A stretch of DNA of 59,423 bases from an uncultured Pedobacter sp. (GCF_913776295.1 NZ_CAJYOJ010000025.1:1-59423), one strand, 5' to 3'. Shown: positions 6,939 to 15,707, counted from the first letter of the stretch. Translations and numbers: made by a program. Notes: generated by a model from the sequence alone, not told the origin.

Positions 6939-9029
6939 TCATTTCAAAGATGCCCCTCTTTTTTCCTTAATCTGATTTAAAAATTGATTGGCTTCTTCAA
7001 AATATTGCTGCGCAAACGCTGCTGTTGGTTCGTTTTTATTGATCTGTAACACCAGGTCAGAGAAATTGGTTGGTAAATTAAATTCACCCGTTTCTACATA
7101 GTGGTTATCAAATTCACGGATCACGCCAACCTGTGTGCTGCTATTTACTCCTTTATCTAATAATAATGATTTTGCTGCGCTTACGAATGCAGCATAAGTA
7201 TGGTAAATAGCATCTGCATAAGCACCTTTATCTAAGTTCTGTTTCGCCCAGTCAAATTTTTCGTCCGCTTCCAGCAATAAAGTAGCCACTAAATCGATCA
7301 CTACACCTGCACACTCTCCCACGCCAATGGCAGTTACAAATTCTTCCGCATGCCCCCAGTCTACAAATTCTTCTGTCTGAAGATTTGTTAAATCAGCCAG
7401 AGGCTTTAAAAGCTGATAAAAATGGTCTTTACCTTTTCGGTCATAATACTGGTGGAAGTTTTCATCGGCCAGGTTATTGGCTTTAAAATCATTTAAGATA
7501 AAGTGCAAAACACCGGTTGCTCTTTTAGAAGGTACTTTGATTACACGTTCGGCTACCCTGCCCACACCATTACCAACCGTTCCGCCGCCCAACATGACCT
7601 GTACAGCCGGCACCACTTTTCCTTCAGCTTTTACCGAACTTCCGTGAAAACCGATTTCGGCCAAACCGTGCTGACCGCAAGAGTTCATGCAACCACTGAT
7701 TTTGATCTTGATGTTTTTCTCGTAAATAAACTCCGGAAAATCAGTATAAATCACATCTTCCAAAACTTCGGCAAGCGTCATTGAGTTCGATATGCCCAAA
7801 TTACAGGTATCCGTTCCTGGGCAAGTAGTAATATCGGCCAAACTATCGAAACCGGCTGTAGTAAAGCCAATTTTGTTTAATGCGGTATATAGGGCAGGCA
7901 ACGCTTCCTTACGCACAAATTTTAACAATAAGCCCTGGTTTTGGGTAATCCTGATTTCATCAGCCACGTATAACCTGATGGCATCAACAAATGCCCTTGC
8001 TTTATCTGTTTTGATATCGCCTACCTGAACTTTTACATAAACGCCATAAAATCCAGCTTGCTTTTGCTCCACTACATTGGTGGCTAACCAGTGTTTATAA
8101 TGGGCTTCATTCAATATTTCTACCGCAGGATATTCTTGTTCTAAAGGTAAGAGTGGCTGTGGAACAGCGTTAACATCAATTTTAAATGTTTTTACTTTGT
8201 TGGCAATGCGTTCTTCCGCAACCAAACGCAGCACTTCTGCTAAGCCTAATTTCTGCACCAGGTACTTTAACCGTGCTTTGTTACGGTTGTTTCGCTCGCC
8301 ATAACGGTCGAACACGCGAAGAACAGATTCAGTAAAAGGAATTAACTGATCCTCAGGCAAAAACTCGTGAACGGCATTGGCTAAAAAGGGCTGTGCCCCT
8401 AAACCACCGGCAAATAAAACCTTGAAGCCACGTTCGCCATTTTCGTTAATTTTAGGAATAAAACCTAAATCATGAATGTAGCTAAATGCGGTATCCCTAT
8501 CGCTCGAAGAAAAAGAAATTTTAATCTTGCGGCCCATTTCCTGACAGATCGGATTACGCAAAAAGTAGGCAAATACTGCCTGTGCATAAGGCGAAACATC
8601 AAAAGGTTCTTCTGCATCTATTCCCGCGTTGGGAGAAGCGGTTACATTACGCACCGTATTTCCGCAGGCTTCACGAAGGGTAATATCATCCTGCTCTAAC
8701 TTAGCCCAAAGCTCCGGCGTGCGGTCTAAACTCACATAATGAATCTGGATATCCTGACGCGTTGTTAGGTGTAAATTGCCACTTCCGTACTCATCGGCAA
8801 TATCGGCAATACGCAACAACTGTTTAAAGGTAACCTTACCAAACGGCAGTTTAATACGCACCATCTGCACACCTGGCTGCCTTTGTCCGTAAACACCGCG
8901 AGCCAGGCGCAGACTTCTAAACTTCTCTTCGTGGATGGTTCCATCTCTGAAAGCTTTAATCTTATTCTCCAAATCGATAATGTCCTGCTCGACAACCGGA
9001 TTTTCGAGTTCTGTTCTGAAACTTTGCAT
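6939..9029 (-). CDS. ferredoxin-type sulfite (nitrite) reductase with HEPN-like C-terminal domain
   Basis: The siroheme/4Fe-4S enzyme reducing sulfite to sulfide by six electrons, probably from ferredoxin. Two ferredoxin-like half domains and siroheme-binding domains cover about residues 1-540. The four cluster ligands are C403, C409 (TCPGTDTC) and C447, C451 (GCMNSCGQHG). Residues about 570-690 (ECAGVVIDLVATLLLEADEKF onward) are an all-helical extension resembling HEPN domains and absent from classical CysI. Sulfite rather than nitrite is inferred from the cys operon. It is the first gene of the operon, with a leader of about 155 nt if the promoter marked upstream is right. Confidence 0.9.
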   Translation of the reverse strand: MQSFRTELENPVVEQDIIDLENKIKAFRDGTIHEEKFRSLRLARGVYGQRQPGVQMVRIKLPFGKVTFKQLLRIADIADEYGSGNLHLTTRQDIQIHYVSLDRTPELWAKLEQDDITLREACGNTVRNVTASPNAGIDAEEPFDVSPYAQAVFAYFLRNPICQEMGRKIKISFSSSDRDTAFSYIHDLGFIPKINENGERGFKVLFAGGLGAQPFLANAVHEFLPEDQLIPFTESVLRVFDRYGERNNRNKARLKYLVQKLGLAEVLRLVAEERIANKVKTFKIDVNAVPQPLLPLEQEYPAVEILNEAHYKHWLATNVVEQKQAGFYGVYVKVQVGDIKTDKARAFVDAIRLYVADEIRITQNQGLLLKFVRKEALPALYTALNKIGFTTAGFDSLADITTCPGTDTCNLGISNSMTLAEVLEDVIYTDFPEFIYEKNIKIKISGCMNSCGQHGLAEIGFHGSSVKAEGKVVPAVQVMLGGGTVGNGVGRVAERVIKVPSKRATGVLHFILNDFKANNLADENFHQYYDRKGKDHFYQLLKPLADLTNLQTEEFVDWGHAEEFVTAIGVGECAGVVIDLVATLLLEADEKFDWAKQNLDKGAYADAIYHTYAAFVSAAKSLLLDKGVNSSTQVGVIREFDNHYVETGEFNLPTNFSDLVLQINKNEPTAAFAQQYFEEANQFLNQIKEKRGASLK

Positions 9030-9052
9030 ATGTGTTGTTAGCTTATTCTAGA

Positions 9053-9079
9053 AATGCTTCCCTGTTACCGAGAAGCATT
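9053..9079 (-). promoter_or_regulatory. leader hairpin upstream of sulfite reductase
   Basis: AATGCTTC (9053-9060) pairs perfectly with GAAGCATT (9072-9079) around an 11-nt loop. In the minus-strand transcript the hairpin lies 24-50 nt before the start codon, so it could affect translation or form part of an attenuator. No T-run follows it, so a simple terminator is less likely. I do not recognise a known riboswitch class. Confidence 0.4.
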
Positions 9080-9191
9080 CCATATTTTATACTTAAAATT
9101 ATCTGTAGGCTCCTGTTACTGTGTTTTACAACAACAGCACATCATTTGCGTAGCGGTTAACTGATTAGGTATAAAATTGAAGTTCATACGC

Positions 9192-9199
9192 CAAATATA
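9192..9199 (-). promoter_or_regulatory. putative -7 element of the sulfate operon promoter
   Basis: Read on the minus strand this is TATATTTG, an exact match to the Bacteroidota -7 consensus TAnnTTTG. It lies 163 bp upstream of the sulfite reductase start and is bordered upstream by TATATACTTTATATA, a candidate Rrf2 operator. A clear -33 TTTG is not seen, so the call is tentative. Confidence 0.4.
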
Positions 9200-9376
9200 T
9201 AAAGTATATAGGAATAGTAGTAATTTATTATGAAAAAATTTACGCTAATAAAACATCATTTCAACTAAAGCATATTGGAATGGAAAAATCCGGGTATTAA
9301 ATTCAGACAGGAATACCTGCAAACTGCCAACTAATAACTGCTAACTTTCGTGAGATTATCATTTACAGCTATTGAT

Positions 9377-9398
9377 GCACTCGTTTGGAAACGAGCGC
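9377..9398. repeat. REP-like palindrome (ACTCGTTTGGAAACGAGC type)
   Basis: CTCGTTT and AAACGAG form a perfect 7-bp stem around a GG loop. Near-identical palindromes occur at 34678-34697 and, with a different loop, at 34438-34457 and 34612-34630. The preceding 'cagctattgatg' resembles the DNA before the 34678 copy, so more than the palindrome is shared. Confidence 0.55.
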
Positions 9399-9421
9399 AA
9401 GCATTATTTATAAAATAAATA

Positions 9422-9868
9422 CTATAAATTAACGATACCGATTTTCAGGTTATCCTCACGGCCAATCACGTCTGCAATGCTGGTTTCGGTTAAAACCTTA
9501 AGCGTAGCATCTCTTACATCAATAAAAGCGCTTCTGATACCGCATGTTTTCTCATCTACACACTCATCACATTTGTGGTAAAAGTTTAAACTTGCGCACG
9601 GAACCATGGCAATCGGCCCGTCGGTTACGCGCATTACATGCACCAATAAAATATCTTCCGGTTTTTTATTGAGGCTATAACCACCACCTGCACCTTTTTT
9701 ACTGTACAAGAAGCCTGCATTACGCAGATCGAGCAGAATTTGCTCCAGGAATTTTTTAGGAATATGCTCCTCCTCTGCAATTTTAGAAATCTGCATGGGC
9801 GGTTTATCTAAATTTTTGCCCAGCGCAACAAGCGCTTTTATGGCATATTTTGTTTTTTTGGATAGCAT
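9422..9868 (-). CDS. Rrf2-family transcriptional regulator
   Basis: A 148-residue winged-helix regulator of the Rrf2/IscR/CymR family. The N-terminal MLSKKTKYAIKALVALG and ISKIAEEEHIPKKFLEQIL HTH and the GGYSLNKKPEDI wing are diagnostic. A cysteine-rich segment (PCASLNFYHKCDECVDEKTC, about residues 97-117) has four cysteines and could bind an Fe-S cluster or sense sulfur status. It lies upstream of and in line with the sulfate operon, separated by 392 bp with its own probable promoter, so control of that operon is the natural inference. A TAGCTTTG element lies only 7 bp before the ATG. Confidence 0.9.
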   Translation of the reverse strand: MLSKKTKYAIKALVALGKNLDKPPMQISKIAEEEHIPKKFLEQILLDLRNAGFLYSKKGAGGGYSLNKKPEDILLVHVMRVTDGPIAMVPCASLNFYHKCDECVDEKTCGIRSAFIDVRDATLKVLTETSIADVIGREDNLKIGIVNL

Positions 9869-9875
9869 ATTTGTA

Positions 9876-9883
9876 CAAAGCTA
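9876..9883 (-). promoter_or_regulatory. TAGCTTTG element just before the Rrf2 gene
   Basis: Read on the minus strand, TAGCTTTG fits the Bacteroidota -7 consensus TAnnTTTG. It ends 7 bp before the ATG, which would give an almost leaderless message. It may therefore be a chance match. Confidence 0.3.
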
Positions 9884-10081
9884 ATAAAAGAAAGTAAATT
9901 ATAAAATATGCAACAGGAAGTTGATTTTAATTCAACTAACTATCATATTGATAAATATAACGCGTCAAAATAGAAATTGCTTTAATCAAAGAAGCGTAAA
10001 AATAACAGACTGTCGTAACAGGAAGTATCTCTTTGCGTTTAAATTCTATTTTATCCTGTTCCGATTTACCGATTTCTAATT

Positions 10082-11302
10082 ATGAAAAGAAAACTCAATC
10101 CATTGCCGCTCATTATAGTCGCAATCATATTTTTATCCCTCAACGCCTATGTTTTATCTGGCCTGGGTACCCTAAATCAATCCAGCCTACTAAGTCCTAT
10201 TTTTTGGGTTTTTATTATCGGTTTAACTTTTTCCTTATTATTCGCCATTCAGCAGGTGCGAATCCAAGGCATCAATAAGTTTTTCCAGATCGTCAGTCAT
10301 GCTTTTCTGATTGTTTTTGCTTCAGAAATTGTCTTCGCATTTTTTCTGCTGCTCGGCGACATTTTACGATTATTGATGGCACTCGCTACCAATTTTGAAC
10401 CAGGTGGATTCCATATGTCCGGGCGCAACAATTACTGGGTAGATTTTGCTTTTGTAATGTTCTGTTTAACCATTGCCCTGTTTGCATACGGCATTACTCA
10501 GGGAAAATATGCTTACCGGGTAATCAAACATACCTTATATTTTGATGATCTGCCCGTGAGCTTTGATGGTTTTACCCTGACACAAATATCGGATGTACAT
10601 GCCGGAAGTTTTACCAACCCCAAGGCCGTACAAAAAGGTATTGATATGATCAACGCACAAAAAAGCGATCTGTTTGTTTTTACCGGCGATTTAGTCAACA
10701 ATGCCGCTGCTGAAATTGCCCCCTACATCGGGCATTTTTCGCAGATTAAAGCACCATTCGGACAATTTTCTGTTTTAGGCAATCACGATTATGGTGATTA
10801 TATCAAATGGCCCACGGAAGCAGATAAAATACAGAACCTGAATCGGTTAAAAGCTTACCACAGAGAACTGGGCTTTAAACTTTTATTAGATGAACATGTA
10901 GAACTACATCAAAATGGAGAAAAAATCATATTAGCGGGCATAGAAAACTGGGGAATTGGTTTTGGAGAACGTGGCGATCTGAATAAGGCTTTACAAAACA
11001 CTAATGTTAACGACTTCAAGATTTTGCTCTCGCATGATCCTTCACACTGGGATGCGCAGGTTAAAAATTATCCCTCAAAAATCCAGCTTTCACTGGCTGG
11101 CCATACACACGGCATGCAGTTTGGCATTGAAGCTTTTGGAATTAAATGGAGTCCGGTAAAATACCGGTACAAACATTGGGCCGGCATCAAAACCGAAAAT
11201 GGAAGATATCTGAATGTAAACCGAGGTTTTGGTTTTCTCGGCTTTTCGGGTAGAATTGGAATCTGGCCGGAGATTACGGTGATTGAACTGAAGAAGAAGT
11301 AA
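10082..11302 (+). CDS. membrane-anchored metallophosphoesterase
   Basis: A 406-residue protein with three or four N-terminal membrane segments (about 7-30, 37-58, 68-95, 118-138) followed by a calcineurin-like phosphoesterase domain (about 155-400). All metal-ligand motifs are present in order: ISDVHAGSF, FTGDLVNN, LGNHDYGD, LLSHDP and AGHTHGMQ. The family contains phosphodiesterases and UDP-2,3-diacylglucosamine-type hydrolases; the substrate here is unknown. The catalytic domain's side of the membrane cannot be fixed from sequence. It is monocistronic and ends 1 bp before a strong terminator hairpin. Confidence 0.9.
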   Translation: MKRKLNPLPLIIVAIIFLSLNAYVLSGLGTLNQSSLLSPIFWVFIIGLTFSLLFAIQQVRIQGINKFFQIVSHAFLIVFASEIVFAFFLLLGDILRLLMALATNFEPGGFHMSGRNNYWVDFAFVMFCLTIALFAYGITQGKYAYRVIKHTLYFDDLPVSFDGFTLTQISDVHAGSFTNPKAVQKGIDMINAQKSDLFVFTGDLVNNAAAEIAPYIGHFSQIKAPFGQFSVLGNHDYGDYIKWPTEADKIQNLNRLKAYHRELGFKLLLDEHVELHQNGEKIILAGIENWGIGFGERGDLNKALQNTNVNDFKILLSHDPSHWDAQVKNYPSKIQLSLAGHTHGMQFGIEAFGIKWSPVKYRYKHWAGIKTENGRYLNVNRGFGFLGFSGRIGIWPEITVIELKKK

Positions 11303-11335
11303 ACAACAAATGCCCCGAATTGGGGCATTTGTTGT
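11303..11335. terminator. strong hairpin terminator after the metallophosphoesterase
   Basis: ACAACAAATGCCCC (11303-11316) pairs perfectly over 14 bp with GGGGCATTTGTTGT (11322-11335), loop of 5 nt. It lies directly after the metallophosphoesterase stop and between convergent genes, so it may work in both directions. Confidence 0.8.
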
Positions 11336-11344
11336 CTATAGTAG

Positions 11345-11391
11345 AATCGTCATTGCGAGAAGGCTTTTCAGCCGACGAAGCAATGACGATT
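11345..11391. repeat. inverted repeat of the 'cgtcattgc' family
   Basis: AATCGTCATTGC (11345-11356) and GCAATGACGATT (11380-11391) are perfect 12-bp inverted repeats with a 23-nt middle that holds a smaller imperfect GGCTTTTCAGCC stem. This kind of element is a recurrent intergenic repeat in such genomes and may also terminate the TonB receptor transcript. Confidence 0.6.
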
Positions 11392-11403
11392 TAGATTAAA
11401 AAA

Positions 11404-13839
11404 TTAATAATTAAGCGTATAGGTTAAATTATACGTACGGCCGCGGCCAGCATAATAAAACGTTTCTTTCTTTGCTAAAGATTGATATAAAAACTGTGAA
11501 CGCTGGCTCCAGATGGTCTGGTAGTTTTTGTTCAGCAGGTTTTGTACACCAAATGATAAACTTCCCGTAAATAACTTCACCGATCCCAGCAAATCAACAG
11601 TGGTAAAGCCTTTCAACTCATTTTGTACCACAACATTTGCAACTGTGGCATAACCTTTTGAATCAAAGGAGTGGAAAGCCTGAGCCTTTATGCCAAAAAC
11701 CCTTCCATTATACCCCAGGTAGCCTGCAATTTTTGATGGACTGGCAACCGTGATATCCTGCAACGACCAGGTACCATCAGCATTTTGTTTCTGTGTTTTG
11801 ATGTATAAACCGTTTACACCCGCTTCGAAGCCATTTTTCAGGTTCAATGATAACGAACCTTCAACTCCGATATTTCTAACATGTTCATCGAAAACCTCGA
11901 TATTGAATGTGCTGTTGGTTTTTACATTTTTATCAGATAAGGCATAAAAACCCGCTACCTGCGCATTAAATATGCCTGTGCGGTAACGGTAACCGGCTTC
12001 GTACTGTTCTGTTTTAATACCGGTTAAAGGCGAACTTCCAACATTAATCGAATTGCCTAAATTGTAGTTGGTACCTACCAGGGTATAACTGCCCTGTCCG
12101 TAATATTTGGCAGGATCAGCTAAATTAAAGCCCTGAGACAAATTAACCCATGCCTGTTGAGCTGTGTTGATTTTAAATACCAAACCGCCGTTTAACAGGT
12201 TTACGTCGTAATGATTTTCGCCACCGGCAATAGCCGTTGCGGTTCTGCCAACGCCATAAGCCAAAGGCACCGCAGCAGCGGTACCCACAAAATCGCCCAC
12301 TTTAACAAACATCCGTTGCTGACGTACACCTCCCGACAGGCTTAAGAAATCAGTTACCTTAAATTGCGCCTGTAAAAAACCAGATAAACCATTTACCCTG
12401 AAATCAGGATAACGTGCAATTGTTGCTACTGTAGTATTAGTTAAACCACCAGATGCAAAGGCTTTTGCCCTATCAAACAAAGCCTGCTGTGCGTTAAAAT
12501 TTTCGTTGTCTGCATCAACGCCATAAGTAAGGTTCAGCTTGTTCCAATCTTTGTTCAATACCAGTTTTAAAGCACTGTAACTGGTGTTTTGGATAGATGA
12601 ACCACTGTAAAGCCGTTGTGGTATAGCCGCCTGGCCCGGGAACGGGTGAAAGCTAAGCTCCTCACTTCTAGCAGCGGCCTGTACATACAATGTCTGTCCG
12701 CCTAAAATTTCGCTTGCCTGATAATTGGCATTGATGTTGGCTCTGTTTGTTTTTGGGTCGACATCTGACGCGTAACCGTTTCTCATTTCCAAAAGCGCCG
12801 GATTGGATAATAAGCCACCATAATTTGCCCCTAAGAAAAGGTCTTTATCACCGCGGTAACCCGAATTATAATACTGGGCATTTACAGATAGTTTTTGATA
12901 ATCTGTCAATTTAAATTCAGTACTTCCAAAGAAATCAAAAGATTGGTTGTACTGTAAATCAGTTTGGGTAATATCCGTAAAAATCTGCTTTCCATCTGCA
13001 CCAAAGGCGGCATTATTTTTCTGGAAAGCCATACCGATGCGCCCGCTCCAATCTTTGCTACCGCCAGAAATAGCCTGTGCTACACGTACATCGTGATCGC
13101 TTTTTTCTTTCAAACCACTACGTACACCAAACTGTGTAGTAAAACTGGGTTGACTATCCTGCCCTTTTTTCGTGATGATGTTGATGATACCACCTGTTGC
13201 ACCCCCGCCATAAACAGCACTTGCACCAGATAAAACTTCGATTCTTTCAATATTAAACGGATCTATCGATTCGAATTGACGGCTTACGCCACGTGTACTG
13301 TTTAGCGATACGCCATCAATCATTACCAATGCATCCCTCCCCCGCTGGTTCTGCCCATAATTGGTACGCCCTTCGGGGCCGGCATCCAAACTTGGAATCA
13401 ATTGCGCCAGAGTTTGCTTAAGGGGAACTCCGGCTCTGGCCTGTTCCTGGATTTTTGCACCGTCCACTACCCAAACGGTACCTGGTATCTCGCTTATTTT
13501 TGTCGGCTTACGGGATGAAACCACTACAACCTCTCGCATATTAGCCGTTGGACTTAAATAAAGGGTTAGATTAACGGTCTGATCTTTAACCAAACTCACT
13601 TTTTGTTGTATGGTAGTATAGCCTACATAACTTACCTGTAATTGATAGGAACCTGCAGTTAATTTAATTTCAAAGCTACCGTCAGTAGCGGTTGTAGCCG
13701 AAGCGCTTTTACCTTCCACTTTTATATTTGCTCCGGCAAGTGGAGCCGTTTCGCCCATTACCTTCCCGGTAATCGTTTGCGCTTCACTGGTAACGATAAA
13801 TCCAGCAATCAGGATTATAATTAAGTATAGATTTTTCAT
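11404..13839 (-). CDS. TonB-dependent siderophore receptor
   Basis: An 811-residue outer-membrane receptor importing a ferric siderophore. Residues 1-20 are a signal peptide; about 22-100 form a CarboxypepD_reg-like beta domain (TITGKVMGETAPLAGANIKV), common in Bacteroidota; about 100-225 are the plug (EVVVVSSRKPTKISEIPGT, DALVMIDGVSLNS, VYGGGATGGIINIITKKG); the rest is a 22-strand barrel ending in TYNLTYTLNY with a terminal aromatic. It is divergent from the siderophore operon, with Fur-like palindromes between, and most likely takes up that product. Confidence 0.93.
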   Translation of the reverse strand: MKNLYLIIILIAGFIVTSEAQTITGKVMGETAPLAGANIKVEGKSASATTATDGSFEIKLTAGSYQLQVSYVGYTTIQQKVSLVKDQTVNLTLYLSPTANMREVVVVSSRKPTKISEIPGTVWVVDGAKIQEQARAGVPLKQTLAQLIPSLDAGPEGRTNYGQNQRGRDALVMIDGVSLNSTRGVSRQFESIDPFNIERIEVLSGASAVYGGGATGGIINIITKKGQDSQPSFTTQFGVRSGLKEKSDHDVRVAQAISGGSKDWSGRIGMAFQKNNAAFGADGKQIFTDITQTDLQYNQSFDFFGSTEFKLTDYQKLSVNAQYYNSGYRGDKDLFLGANYGGLLSNPALLEMRNGYASDVDPKTNRANINANYQASEILGGQTLYVQAAARSEELSFHPFPGQAAIPQRLYSGSSIQNTSYSALKLVLNKDWNKLNLTYGVDADNENFNAQQALFDRAKAFASGGLTNTTVATIARYPDFRVNGLSGFLQAQFKVTDFLSLSGGVRQQRMFVKVGDFVGTAAAVPLAYGVGRTATAIAGGENHYDVNLLNGGLVFKINTAQQAWVNLSQGFNLADPAKYYGQGSYTLVGTNYNLGNSINVGSSPLTGIKTEQYEAGYRYRTGIFNAQVAGFYALSDKNVKTNSTFNIEVFDEHVRNIGVEGSLSLNLKNGFEAGVNGLYIKTQKQNADGTWSLQDITVASPSKIAGYLGYNGRVFGIKAQAFHSFDSKGYATVANVVVQNELKGFTTVDLLGSVKLFTGSLSFGVQNLLNKNYQTIWSQRSQFLYQSLAKKETFYYAGRGRTYNLTYTLNY

Positions 13840-13875
13840 TTTTATTTGTTTAGTGCATTAACCGAATATTTCCCG

Positions 13876-13883
13876 CAAAGCAA
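13876..13883 (-). promoter_or_regulatory. weak -7 element for the TonB receptor
   Basis: On the minus strand it reads TTGCTTTG, one base from TAnnTTTG, 37 bp upstream of the receptor ATG. The Fur-like palindrome at 13890-13908 lies immediately upstream and would occlude polymerase, fitting iron repression. Confidence 0.35.
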
Positions 13884-13889
13884 TAATTT

Positions 13890-13908
13890 ATTTAGATTAA
13901 ATCCAAAT
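13890..13908. promoter_or_regulatory. Fur-like palindrome near the TonB receptor promoter
   Basis: ATTTAGATT-A-AATCCAAAT is a 19-bp palindrome with eight of nine paired positions, spaced like an inverted-repeat Fur site. It lies 51 bp upstream of the receptor start. The half-site ATTTAGATT recurs exactly in a second palindrome at 14005-14023. Iron control is inferred from the siderophore genes on both sides. Confidence 0.6.
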
Positions 13909-14004
13909 AATTTTTTTGTTTTTATTTTTTTTTCAACAATAAATCATTTAACTCATTTTAATTGAATAATTTAATATCCAAATGTTAAAAATATTTTCAA
14001 TATT

Positions 14005-14023
14005 ATTTTTAATCAATCTAAAT
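14005..14023. promoter_or_regulatory. second Fur-like palindrome, siderophore operon side
   Basis: ATTTTTAAT-C-AATCTAAAT contains one perfect half-site (AATCTAAAT, the complement of ATTTAGATT) and one degenerate half. It lies just upstream of the plus-strand -7 element at 14048-14055, a position suited to repression of the siderophore biosynthesis operon. Confidence 0.5.
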
Positions 14024-14047
14024 AAAGATATATCTTAGCAGTCGAGA

Positions 14048-14055
14048 TAGGTTTG
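14048..14055 (+). promoter_or_regulatory. putative -7 element of the siderophore operon
   Basis: TAGGTTTG is an exact match to TAnnTTTG, 110 bp upstream of the decarboxylase ATG and 24 bp downstream of the Fur-like palindrome. No clear -33 TTTG is present. Confidence 0.45.
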
Positions 14056-14165
14056 GAATTGCAACCTTTATTTTAGCCCTTTCAACCAAAAATTTAGGCT
14101 TCCTATGTCCTGTTACTTATTGCCTTTAAACTTTCACCTTTTACTTTTTGAAAAATTGAAACCAA

Positions 14166-15707
14166 ATGCTTACATCAGACCTAGAAAAACATGAACTTAT
14201 TGATTTCCTTACGGAAAGTCCGACCAAGGAAATCTTTCACCACGAAAATGAAGCAGAATATCTGCATGCGGTAGGAAAAGTTACCCAGGCGGTAAAAAAA
14301 TTCCTCCTTAAAAATCAGCAACCTTTTAGTGGGGTATCGCCGTCGGAATTAAGACCACTGTTTGATTCGATCGAATTCGAAAAAACACATGCCAACTACG
14401 ATGCTTTGCTGCAAGAAGTTGAACAACTTTACACCAGTCATGCGGTTGCCTTTCACCACCCAGCTTATATTGCGCATTTAAACTGCCCCATCGTGATTCC
14501 GGCGGTAGCTGCGGAAATCATGATTTCGGCCATTAATTCCTCTATAGATACCTGGGACCAAAGTGCAGGTGGTACGTTGATTGAACAAAAGCTAATTGAA
14601 TGGACCTGCGATCAGATTGGCTACAGCAAAAAAGCCGATGGTATTTTTACCAGCGGTGGTACACAGAGCAATTTAATGGGACTTTTACTGGCCCGCGATC
14701 ATTATTCCATTACAGTGTTAAACCACAATATTAAGGTTGAGGGACTACCCCGGGAAGCTTCCCGTTTCAGAATATTTGTCTCTGAAAAAGCGCATTTCAG
14801 TATCCAGAAAAACGCCTCACTATTAGGCTTGGGTGAAAAATCAGTGGTCAAGATCAAAACCGACCGCAGTTTCAGGATGAATACGGTTTTACTGGAAGAT
14901 GCCATTAAGCGGGAAATTGCTCAGGGCAATATTCCCATTGCCATTGTAGGTACAGCAGGTACCACCGACTTCGGAAATATTGATCCGCTGAAAGAAATTG
15001 CATCCATAAGTCAAAAATACAACACCTGGTTCCATATCGACGCGGCTTATGGCTGTGGACTATTGCTGACAGACAAGTACAGAAGCTTGCTCAATGGTAT
15101 CGAGCTTGCACATTCGGTTACTGTTGATTATCATAAATCGTTCTTCCAGCCGGTAAGCAGCAGTGGCTTCCTGGTGCGGGATAAAAACTTCTTCAACCTG
15201 ATAACGCATCATGCTGACTATTTAAATCCAAAAGACCATGATGAGGATGGTTTGCCGAACCAGGTGAACAAATCGATACAAACCACCCGCAGATTTGATG
15301 CCCTTAAACTTTGGTTCACACTCAGAATGATGGGTAGAAACAAACTGGGTGTTTATTTTAATACGATTATTGAGACCGCAGCAAAAATTGCCGAACTATT
15401 ACATTCAGATCAAGATTTTGAGCTGATGAACGAATCCGACATGAGTGCACTGGTATTCCGTTACCACCCAAAAAACCTGCACCTGAATGTCTGCGCCATG
15501 AACCAATACATCAAAAAAGCCATGTTCAATCAAGGAAAAGCATTGGTTGCCGGCACCAAAATTAACCGACAGTTCTACCTTAAGTTTACCTTACTTAACC
15601 CGCTAACTACCATCAGCGATATTGAAAACATTATTAAAATCATTAAAAAACATGGAAATGAATATGTTAGACTCAACCAGGCTTCAGCAGATTTCAGAAG
15701 AAACTAA
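14166..15707 (+). CDS. PLP-dependent group II decarboxylase, siderophore pathway
   Basis: A 513-residue decarboxylase making the diamine backbone of the siderophore. The fold-I PLP motifs are present: FTSGGTQSNLMGLLLARD, GTAGTTDFGNIDPL, HIDAAYGCGLL and the Schiff-base lysine in TVDYHKSFFQP. The DYHKSFFQPVSSSG and HADYLNP stretches are, as I recall them, closer to DesA-type lysine decarboxylases (cadaverine) than to RhbB-type diaminobutyrate decarboxylases. No diaminobutyrate aminotransferase gene is adjacent, which also favours lysine or ornithine. First gene of the operon; its end overlaps the next start. Confidence 0.88.
   Translation: MLTSDLEKHELIDFLTESPTKEIFHHENEAEYLHAVGKVTQAVKKFLLKNQQPFSGVSPSELRPLFDSIEFEKTHANYDALLQEVEQLYTSHAVAFHHPAYIAHLNCPIVIPAVAAEIMISAINSSIDTWDQSAGGTLIEQKLIEWTCDQIGYSKKADGIFTSGGTQSNLMGLLLARDHYSITVLNHNIKVEGLPREASRFRIFVSEKAHFSIQKNASLLGLGEKSVVKIKTDRSFRMNTVLLEDAIKREIAQGNIPIAIVGTAGTTDFGNIDPLKEIASISQKYNTWFHIDAAYGCGLLLTDKYRSLLNGIELAHSVTVDYHKSFFQPVSSSGFLVRDKNFFNLITHHADYLNPKDHDEDGLPNQVNKSIQTTRRFDALKLWFTLRMMGRNKLGVYFNTIIETAAKIAELLHSDQDFELMNESDMSALVFRYHPKNLHLNVCAMNQYIKKAMFNQGKALVAGTKINRQFYLKFTLLNPLTTISDIENIIKIIKKHGNEYVRLNQASADFRRN

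Larger units (their letters stand above)
9030..9421. other. spacer and leader region of the sulfate operon
   Basis: No gene is visible. It contains a leader hairpin at 9053-9079, a TAnnTTTG promoter element at 9192-9199 on the minus strand next to an AT-rich palindromic stretch (TATATACTTTATATA), and at 9377-9398 a GCACTCGTTTGGAAACGAGC palindrome shared with the 34.4-34.7 kb spacer. Low-complexity 'aactgccaactaataactg' words occur near 9318-9342. Confidence 0.55.

Noticed and set aside
9053..9079. Leader hairpin as a SAM riboswitch
   Set aside because: I could not find the conserved core or pseudoknot strands of known SAM classes, so only the hairpin is reported.
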